Below, in pieces: positions 57,351-64,000 of a DNA stretch of 64,000 nt; within the stretch, counting starts at the first letter, position 1, and the number at the start of each line of letters is the position of its first letter. Below the pieces are notes generated by a model, which saw nothing but the letters and a program-made list of their open reading frames with translations, was not told the DNA's origin and searched no databases. The stretch spans positions 1,216,501-1,280,500 of the forward strand of contig JASPKZ010007428.1 of the NCBI GenBank assembly GCA_030220185.1. Reading direction: 5' to 3'. Source of the stretch: Diploptera punctata. Taxonomy: Eukaryota > Arthropoda > Insecta > Blattodea > Blaberidae. Position numbers and translations under genes: made by a program.

Positions 57351-58783
57351 GTGAACAATTATAGAGGGATTTCATTATTATCAGTCCCATACAAACATTT
57401 ATCTGAATGTCTGCTCGACAGAGCGCAACGGCAACTAGAACCGAATATAGGAGAATATCAAGCAGGATTCAGACCAGGCAGATCATGTCCAGAACAAATC
57501 CTGAACCTTAAGCTAATCCTTAGACACCAGAGAATTTGTAGCAATGATTAAGTGTTTATATTTGTTGGCTTTAAAAAAGATTACGATTCGGTTGACCGAG
57601 AATCACTATTTGAAATATTGAAAAACAAGGCTTAGACCGTAAAACTCTTGCAATTATTAGACAGACACTAACAGATACAAGGGCTAAAGTTAAATTCATG
57701 GGGAAATTTCTGAATCCTTTGAAATAAAGACAGGAGTAAGACAAGGAGATGGACTTTCTCCACTACTCTTCAATTGTGTTCTTGATAAAGTAATACAAGA
57801 ATGACGTAAACAGAAAACAATTTTTAAATGTAATCAACCAATCATATTAGGAAGAGGAAAATTGAAGATTGATTGCCTAGTATATGTTGATGATCTAGTA
57901 AGCTTAACCCGTGACGTTGTGACAGCACAAAAACAGATTGAATTATTAAATGGCATTGCAGAGATAGTTGGTCTGCAGATTTCTTTTGAAAAAAAAACGG
58001 AATATATTTAATGCAATAAACAAGCACAAAATACCTGGAAACCAAATATGGAAAAATTAAACGAGTTTCACTATTTAAATATCTTGGTGTAATAATTCAG
58101 GAAAATGGAATTGAAACTAAAGCCAATAAAAGTAGATGCCAAAAAATGGAAACAGCATTTCGGCTTACTCACAACACGTATAATAAAAAATGCATATCTT
58201 TACATACAAAATTACGACACTATAACACTGTAATTAAACCAGAGTGCCTCTATGGAACAGAAACATTAATTTTGAACAGAAAAAAATATATCGAAAATAT
58301 AGTGAAAAAGAACGCAAAATTAAAAGAAAAGTTTTAGGTCCACCAGTCATAGGTGAAGCATTTAGACTGAGAAGTAAAAAGGAAATAAGAATATATACAG
58401 ACATTCATAGTGATATTAGGAAACGAAGGTTAAAATTTTGTGGCCATATTAAACGAATGAACTCAAATAGGCTTACAAAACAGATAATGGAATTCTACGA
58501 AAACAGAAGTAAAGCTCCAGTAGATACTATGAAGTTGATTGATGATGTCAAAAAGGACTTAAAATTGGCAGGAATTACTAAAGAAGATATCCCAAACAGA
58601 GATATATTTAGAATTAAGGTGAATAAGTGGCAAGTTGACCAAGAGGAAAAACCGAAGAAAAAACTGGAACAACTTGGACGGATGATAGAAAATAAGCTCA
58701 TAGCAAAAGAATGAAAGAAATCTGGGCTCAAAGGAAACGCCTCTAAGTACTTTGCGTAGTCCTACATGGGCTCATCCGAAATA
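57351..58783 (+). pseudogene. LINE-D, 5'-truncated reverse transcriptase to 3' end
   Basis: Plus strand. Starts within the enzyme at NNYRGISLLSVPYKHL, then YQAGFRPGRSCPEQI, a stop near 57549, and in the next frame FVGFKKDYDSVDRE. Family members have an aspartate where the G stands, so the motif A catalytic residue is lost. TGVRQGDGLSPLLFNCVLD (motif B) and VYVDDLVSL (motif C) follow in broken frames. The C-terminal part is open for 156 codons (58244-58714), with RKRRLKFCGHIKRMNSNRL and a basic, lysine-rich tail. The 3' UTR CTAAGTACTTTGCGTAGTCC leads to ATCCGAAATAAAAAATAAT and a (TAA)n tail. A second copy of this end is at 25240. Confidence 0.9.
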
Positions 58784-58786
58784 AAA

Positions 58787-58867
<81 letters not shown>
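58784..58867. repeat. (TAA)n tail of LINE-D
   Basis: Uninterrupted triplet run, tail-to-tail with LINE-C unit 4 at its right end (GATATCCAGCATTAAAG). Confidence 0.93.
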
Positions 58868-58869
<2 letters not shown>

Positions 58870-58980
58870 TATCCAGCATTAAAGCGAGAAACACTGAAAA
58901 GCACATATTCAGAAGTAAGAAGTGGATTGTGATGATATTAATTTTAAAATTTCTCAAAATTTAAAAAAAAAATAATAAAA
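58868..58980 (-). repeat. LINE-C 3' end, unit 4
   Basis: TATCCAGCATTAAAGCGAGA then AGAAGTGGATTGTG and ATTTCTCAAAATTT. Confidence 0.82.
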
Positions 58981-58983
58981 ATA

Positions 58984-58984
<1 letters not shown>

Positions 58985-59036
<52 letters not shown>

Positions 59037-59074
59037 AAATAATAACAATAATAAAAATAACAATAATAATAATG
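58985..59074. repeat. (AAT)n with AAC/AAA variants
   Basis: Triplet array between LINE-C units 4 and 5. Confidence 0.93.
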
Positions 59075-59075
59075 A

Positions 59076-59475
59076 AGTATCCAGCATTAAAGCGAGAAAC
59101 ACTAAGAAGTACATATTGGGAAGTAAGAAGTAGGTAATGATAGCATTAATTTAAAAATGCCCGACATTTTAAAACAAATTCAAAATTAATAATAATTTTA
59201 TTTTTTATTTATTTATATACAGATTTTTAATGTTTACACATCTTTCTGTGCCTAAAGTTCTATTTTCTTTCTCCATTCGTTTCTGTACATCCACTCCATG
59301 TCCTCCAGTCCTCTTGTTCTCATTCTAGTTCTTATTTCTTGCATCAATGAGCCTTTCGAGGTCTTCCTTTCCTTCTTCTCCCAGATGGACACAATTCCAT
59401 GTTCTTATTTCTTGCATCCATGAGCCTTTCGAGGTCTTCCTTTCCTTCTTCTTCCAGATGGACACCATTCCAATG
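59076..59475 (-). pseudogene. LINE-C 3' end, unit 5, with C-terminal codons and 72 bp tandem duplication
   Basis: The 3' UTR unit (TATCCAGCATTAAAGCGAGA to CCCGACATTTTAAAAC) is joined on its right to minus-strand coding sequence RGLEDMEWMYRNEWRKKI (about 59260-59310). Beyond this, a 72 bp piece encoding GRRRKGRPRK occurs twice in tandem (59329-59400 and 59401-59473). This identifies the 120 bp units of the cluster as LINE 3' UTRs. Confidence 0.8.
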
Positions 59476-59524
59476 TTTTTTTGGTAATTATTCTTCTTGT
59501 ATCCGTCGTACATGCACACACCAA

Positions 59525-59538
59525 TAATGATAATAATG

Positions 59539-59609
<71 letters not shown>
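59525..59609. repeat. (AAT)n microsatellite
   Basis: Uninterrupted array, host of the following SINE2. Confidence 0.95.
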
Positions 59610-59922
59610 CCATCCATAGTAATTCTGCACGAGGGCAGATCTTTCACTGCAATCACAGCACTTCGATGCTATGCTTTGAAGCTTTACTAGGAAATTATAG
59701 GCGTGGTAGCTTCCCCTTGCTTTCCACACCGGAGAACGATGATGATGATAATGATGGCCGGATTATTTTCGGAAAACGTTAGGCCCTAAGCGTCCTGATA
59801 TTTGTCTTACAGGTAAGGAAATACCACAAAAAAACCGCACCCAAGAGCCTGTCCCGACAAGGAATAAAACCTGGGCCCGCTGCGTGACAAAGCAGCACGC
59901 TACCTCGAGACCACAGCGATGT
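59610..59922 (-). repeat. SINE2 inserted in (AAT)n
   Basis: Inverted full-length copy. Tail at the left CCATCCATAGTAATTCTGC, head at the right CGAGACCACAGCGAT. AAT triplets on both sides. Confidence 0.9.
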
Positions 59923-59934
59923 GCAATAATAATG

Positions 59935-59940
59935 ATGATG

Positions 59941-59990
<50 letters not shown>
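59935..59990. repeat. (AAT)n microsatellite
   Basis: Array between SINE2 and LINE-C unit 6. Confidence 0.93.
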
Positions 59991-59993
<3 letters not shown>

Positions 59994-60000
59994 TTTAGTT

Positions 60001-60285
60001 TAATATCCAGCTTTTAAACCAGAAACTCTGAGAAGAATATGTTGGGAAGCAAGAAGTACATTATTGTAACATTAATTTATAAATTCCCGATATTTGTAAA
60101 CAAAATCAAAATTAATAATAATTTTATTTATGAACAGGTTTACTTTGTAATCAAACATCTTCCTTTGCCCGAACTTTTTTAAATTTTTATTTCCTTCTCC
60201 ATTCCTCTCTATCTGCCCATTCCAATTCTTCCAAACATAGGTCCTTCATACCTCTTCTTACATAATCCATCCATTTAATAATAGT
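60001..60285 (-). pseudogene. LINE-C 3' end, unit 6, with C-terminal codons
   Basis: The UTR unit (ATATCCAGCTTTTAAACCAG to AATTCCCGATATTTG) is followed at 60150-60280 by minus-strand codons WMDYVRRGMKDLCLEELEWA, then DREEWRRK and a stop. Codons and UTR stand in the order expected of one LINE end, independently of unit 5. Confidence 0.83.
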
Positions 60286-60298
60286 AATAATAATAATA

Positions 60299-60335
<37 letters not shown>
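60286..60335. repeat. (AAT)n microsatellite
   Basis: Array between units 6 and 7. Confidence 0.92.
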
Positions 60336-60336
<1 letters not shown>

Positions 60337-60395
60337 GCTTTGAAACAAGTAACTCTAAATAGCAGATACGGGGAAGTAAGAATATTATTATATAC
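60336..60395 (-). repeat. LINE-C 3' end, unit 7 (partial)
   Basis: AGCTTTGAAACAAGTAACTC and GGGGAAGTAAGAA match the first half of the unit. The second half is absent. Confidence 0.65.
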
Positions 60396-60630
60396 ATCTT
60401 TCCTCATTACAGGAATGCCTCAAGGACGAAGTGATACAGACAATTAATTTTCGAAATTGATGAAATACAGTTTGTAAATACATAAAAAAAAATTCAAATT
60501 GTAATTGAAGTACACATTCTAGAAAGTAGAAATGTTGTAAAAATGGTTTCTTAAAATTGAAATTGATCCTCTAATGGCAGCGATAACTTTACTTTGTAAA
60601 TTTCCGACATTTGAAAACAAAATCAAAATT
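60396..60630 (-). repeat. Diverged stretch ending in a partial LINE-C unit
   Basis: The right-hand part (CTTTGTAAATTTCCGACATT then TGAAAACAAAATCAAAATTA, about 60590-60630) matches the inner half of a LINE-C unit. The remainder is unmatched. Confidence 0.6.
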
Positions 60631-60649
60631 AATAATGATGATGATGATG

Positions 60650-60712
<63 letters not shown>
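60631..60712. repeat. (ATG)n(AAT)n microsatellite
   Basis: Array closing the cluster. Poly-Ile and poly-Leu frames across it are not genes. Confidence 0.95.
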
Positions 60713-60713
<1 letters not shown>

Positions 60714-61270
60714 AGAAAGCAACATTTATTTTGAGGTAATACAATAAATGTGCTTGGAGTCGATTACTATGCCGGAACAAATTATTTAAAAAATAATCCG
60801 TTTCTTCTGATTTGTTTGAATGGTCTGACTTGTCAAAGAAAAATAATATATTTAACACATCTGATTACACTGTATTCCAGATGGCAAGTTGACATGATTT
60901 TGATATCTTACTTCTAGCTTCCCTAAACGACGAAAGTCAATAATAACATTGATATCAGAAAGTAAACGTAATTTATTAAGGAGATTCTAAAATACATTTT
61001 ACCGCAGCAGTCACTTATGTTGGATGTATTATCAATGACGAGTCACCTTTTACTGCGAGAGTTCTGCCTATACCCAGAAGCGAACATAAGGAAGATCGAT
61101 TAAGAAATACCATAGGGAAACCAAATTTATTTTTTCCAAAAGGAGGTAAAAAATAAAGCTAGAAGCAAGATTAACGAAGCTATCAGTTTAGCTGAGAATA
61201 TATTAAATAAATAACCTTCAGTTTTAACCGGAGTTTGCTTTTTCTCTTATTAAAGAATTAGTCTGTCATC
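60713..61270. other. Stretch without recognised feature
   Basis: No gene or family member is supported. Confidence 0.45.
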
Positions 61271-62034
61271 ATAAGTAGTGCCACGAGTGATTTCCAAACT
61301 ATCGATAAATTCACGACTCACGAAGTGAGGAGTGAATTTATTTAGACTATTTAACTCATGACCCAAATGGGAGTCAATGACCAATCACGTTTCAATGATT
61401 TCTGTTTTACAACCAATCAGAGTCGTGTTTCACGAAATATTTATCAGTGTTATATTTACCATATTAAAGAAAGCTTCTCCTTTTTAATATTCTGAACAGA
61501 TGTGACCGTTATTTTGCAGTGACTGAGCCTATAAGAAATACGGCTACCAGTTTGTATATATAGTGCACACATGTCAACATTTGTAGCAATTTATTATACC
61601 ACCAAAAAAAGAAACCACTGTTTGCACTTTCTTAAATGTATTTTTTCCCAGGTAATAATCCAGAAAAATATAATTGTCATATTTACATCATACGATATCA
61701 GAAATGAATTATTATACAGTTTGATGTGTTAAATTTTTTTCTCCACTAGAGAGCATTCTTACAACATTGCGTTCCTTTGGCAATAAATAGTATGATCTGG
61801 TTGCAGTGATAAACAAAAAAAGCAGATGAAGCGTACCTATCGTTTCTCATATGCTTTAAAAATCGCCGTTTACATTAAATATATAAATATTTAAAAATAA
61901 CTATACTTAAATAATGATTTGTGAGTAAACAGCTTAATTTTATTCGTTCAATAGTCATAACAAATGCCACTCTTGATTTCCAAATTCTCTAGATAAATTG
62001 GAAATCACTCGTGGCATTACTTATGAGAATTTGG
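61271..62034 (+). repeat. R element copy 7, with a palindromic-tail fragment on its left
   Basis: 61271-61342 is the inverse of the usual R tail (ATAAGTAGTGCCACGAGTG ... CTCACGAAGTGAGGAGTG), placed directly before the normal start GACTATTTAACTCATG at 61344. The body has two CCAAT motifs. It ends TTCAATAGTC and a shortened tail ending CGTGGCATTACTTATG. Confidence 0.9.
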
Positions 62035-62686
62035 AAATCAAGAGTGGCATTTGTTAGGACTATTTAACGAATAAAATTAAGCTGTTTACTCACAAGTTAC
62101 TATTTAAATGTAGTTATTTAAATATATTTATATATTTAAAAGTAAACGGCGATGTTTGAAAACAAATGAGAAACGATTGGTATGCTTCATTTGCTTCTAT
62201 TGTCCATCACTGCAACCAGATCATATTATTTATTGCCAAAGTAACGCAATATTGTAAGAATGCACTCTAGTGGAGAAAAAATGAAACACATCAAACTGTA
62301 TATTAATTCAATTTTTTTTTGTCCTATGATGTAAATAATGACAATTATATTTCTCTGGAGAAAAATACATTTAAGAAAGTGCAAACAGTGGTTTCTTTTT
62401 TTGGTGGTATAATCAATTGCTACAAGTGTTTTTATATTAACTCCCGCATGCGGTATGTGTTGACATTCATGCACTATATATACAATCTAGTAGCCGTATT
62501 CATTTGGGAGTCGGTTACTGCAAAATAATTCTTATGACCTATTGAGAATGTTAAAAAGGAGGTGCTTTCTTTATTATGATAAACTTTAGTTGGTAAATTC
62601 TAGACGAAAGACGACTGTGGTTGGTTGTAAATAAAAAATAATTGAAATGTGATTCGTCATTGACTCCCATTAGGGTTAAATAGTCG
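62035..62686 (-). repeat. R element copy 8, inverted
   Basis: Begins with the tail arm GAATTTGGAAATCAAGAGTG, then TTGTTAGGACTATTTAACG. The body is reversed, ending GGGTTAAATAGTCG. It meets copy 7 tail-to-tail. Confidence 0.9.
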
Positions 62687-62809
62687 TAGGTAATGCCACG
62701 AATGATTTCCAATTTATCTATTGCATTTGGAAATCAAGAGTGTCATTTGTTAGGACTATTTAACGAATAAAATTAAGCAGTTTACTCACAAATCGTTATT
62801 TAAATATAG

Positions 62810-62850
<41 letters not shown>

Positions 62851-63400
62851 ATGTAAACGACGATGTCTGAAAACAAATGAGAAACGATTGGTACGCTTCA
62901 TTTGCTTATTTTGTTCGTCACTGCAACCAGATCATTTTACTTATTGCCAAAGGAACGCAATATTGTAAGAATGCACTCTAGTGGAGAAAAAAAATAAACA
63001 CATCAAACTGTATATTAATTCATTTCTAATGTCCTATGATGAAAATATGACAATTATATTTTTCTGGGAAAAAATACATTTAAGAAAGTGCAAACGGTGG
63101 TTTCTTTTTTTGGTGATATAATGAATTGCTACAAATGTTTTTATATTAAATCCCGCATGCGGTATATATTGACATTCATGCACTATATATACAATCTGGT
63201 ATCCGTATTTCTTAGTGAGTCAGTCACTGCAAAATAATGCTATGACCTATTCAGAATGTTAAAAAGGAAGCGCTTTCTTTATTACGATAATCTTTAATTA
63301 CTAAATTGTAGGCGAATACACGACTTTGGTTGGTTGTAAATAAAAAATCATTGTAACGTGATTGGTCATTGACTCTCATTTGGTGCATGAGTTAAGTAAT
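62687..63400 (-). repeat. R element copy 9, inverted
   Basis: Tail GTAATGCCACGAATGATTTCC at the left, body reversed with a (TA)n expansion at 62816-62846, end ATGAGTTAAGTAATCATGG. Same orientation as copy 8 and contiguous with it. Confidence 0.9.
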
Positions 63401-63600
63401 CATGGTAATTCTGTGGACTCCAAACCAGACTCTACTGAATGAAAAAATAAATTATGATATAGTCAGGTATACATCCCGAAACGTTTGGGGACTATTGATA
63501 CATTCTAACCGAAAAGACAATAAGGAAATTAGATATTTCGTTGTCTTATTTAATTCCAATTAATTTCTTATCGTAAAGTTGTACTCGTACTACCTAGATA

Positions 63601-64000
63601 TCTAGTATATAAAAAATAAAATTTGTTTGATTGTTTGTTCATTGGTTTGTTAGTTCGTACTTTATACGCGGCATACCGTTGATCAGATTGTGATGGGGTT
63701 TCTTGTAAAATGTGCAGTAGATTCCAGGGACGAACATAGGCTATACGACAGCTGTGATACTCAATTCCTACACCCTTAAAAATCGCCCTTTGTAGTGGAA
63801 AACGTGAAAAAAGTAGCTATTTGGATGGTTCAATGGTTTACGCTGCCTAAACAATAACAGATACATAAAATTAATGTACACAGAATTGAATATCTCAAAA
63901 AGCTCCACAAATAACCCGCGAGAGCATATGTCTATATCTTACGGGTAACTCACAATAACCATTTTTGTCTTTCATTGATGCCAAGAAGATAGAGACAAGT
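63601..64000 (+). mobile_element. Helitron 5' part, cut by window edge
   Basis: TCTAGTATATAAAAAATAAA opens the element. GTTAGTTCGTACTTTATACG and AGAATTGAATATCTCAAAAA follow in the family order. The 3' end lies beyond the window. Confidence 0.75.

Noticed and set aside
1..64000. CRISPR arrays, bacterial operons, viral genomes
   Set aside because: No spaced direct repeats of CRISPR type, no compact gene order and no viral structural or replication genes are visible. All regularly spaced repeats are microsatellites or transposon ends.

Overview
This window is animal nuclear DNA, almost certainly from an insect with a large, AT-rich, transposon-laden genome. The degraded LINE families with insect-type C-terminal tails (RLRWAGHVARMG), the tRNA-derived SINEs, the Tc1/mariner and Helitron remnants and the long (AAT)n arrays together suggest a cockroach-like polyneopteran; that assignment is inference from memory of such families, not proof. 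There are no operons, no bacterial ribosome-binding sites, no CRISPR array and no intact conventional protein-coding gene. The only host-gene signal I can support is a possible promoter and first coding exon on the minus strand near 40.5-41.0 kb.

Layout. 0-13 kb: SINEs of several families, 5'-truncated LINE-A ends, a Helitron (6.5-7.4 kb) and a mariner-like deletion derivative (7.6-8.3 kb). 13.85-16.4 kb: one DNA transposon with terminal inverted repeats of about 270 bp and the wreck of a zinc-finger/CXC protein gene. 17.7-24.4 kb: LINE-A ends, a Helitron, an AAT/ATT microsatellite and the first copy of a roughly 700 bp non-autonomous element, called R here. 24.7-36.5 kb: SINEs, LINE-A pieces (one split by a SINE with a target duplication) and R copies. 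36.5-41.3 kb: relatively repeat-poor, with the candidate exon. 41.4-47.2 kb: more R copies (one carrying a 580 bp insertion), SINEs and a Helitron. 48.1-50.6 kb: a TA microsatellite holding four successive insertions, including a Tc1 element with a complete DD34E triad but no DNA-binding N-terminus. 51.5-52.4 kb: a possible inverted-repeat element. 52.5-55.9 kb: a LINE-A reverse transcriptase interrupted inside its YADD catalytic codons by LINE-B in the opposite orientation. 56.4-60.7 kb: many short 3' ends of a third LINE (LINE-C) separated by (AAT)n arrays, plus LINE-D. 61.3-63.4 kb: three R copies in inverted array. 63.6 kb to the end: the start of another Helitron.

How the parts relate. 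The elements form an interacting community rather than a pathway. The most frequent SINE (SINE2, with a tRNA-Asp-like head) ends in the same roughly 54 nt as LINE-B, including a hairpin whose stem differs by paired changes, so LINE-B is the likely source of its reverse transcriptase. Microsatellites (TA and AAT) act repeatedly as landing sites, and some AAT arrays are plainly LINE tails. Names LINE-A to D, SINE1 to 5 and R are local labels.
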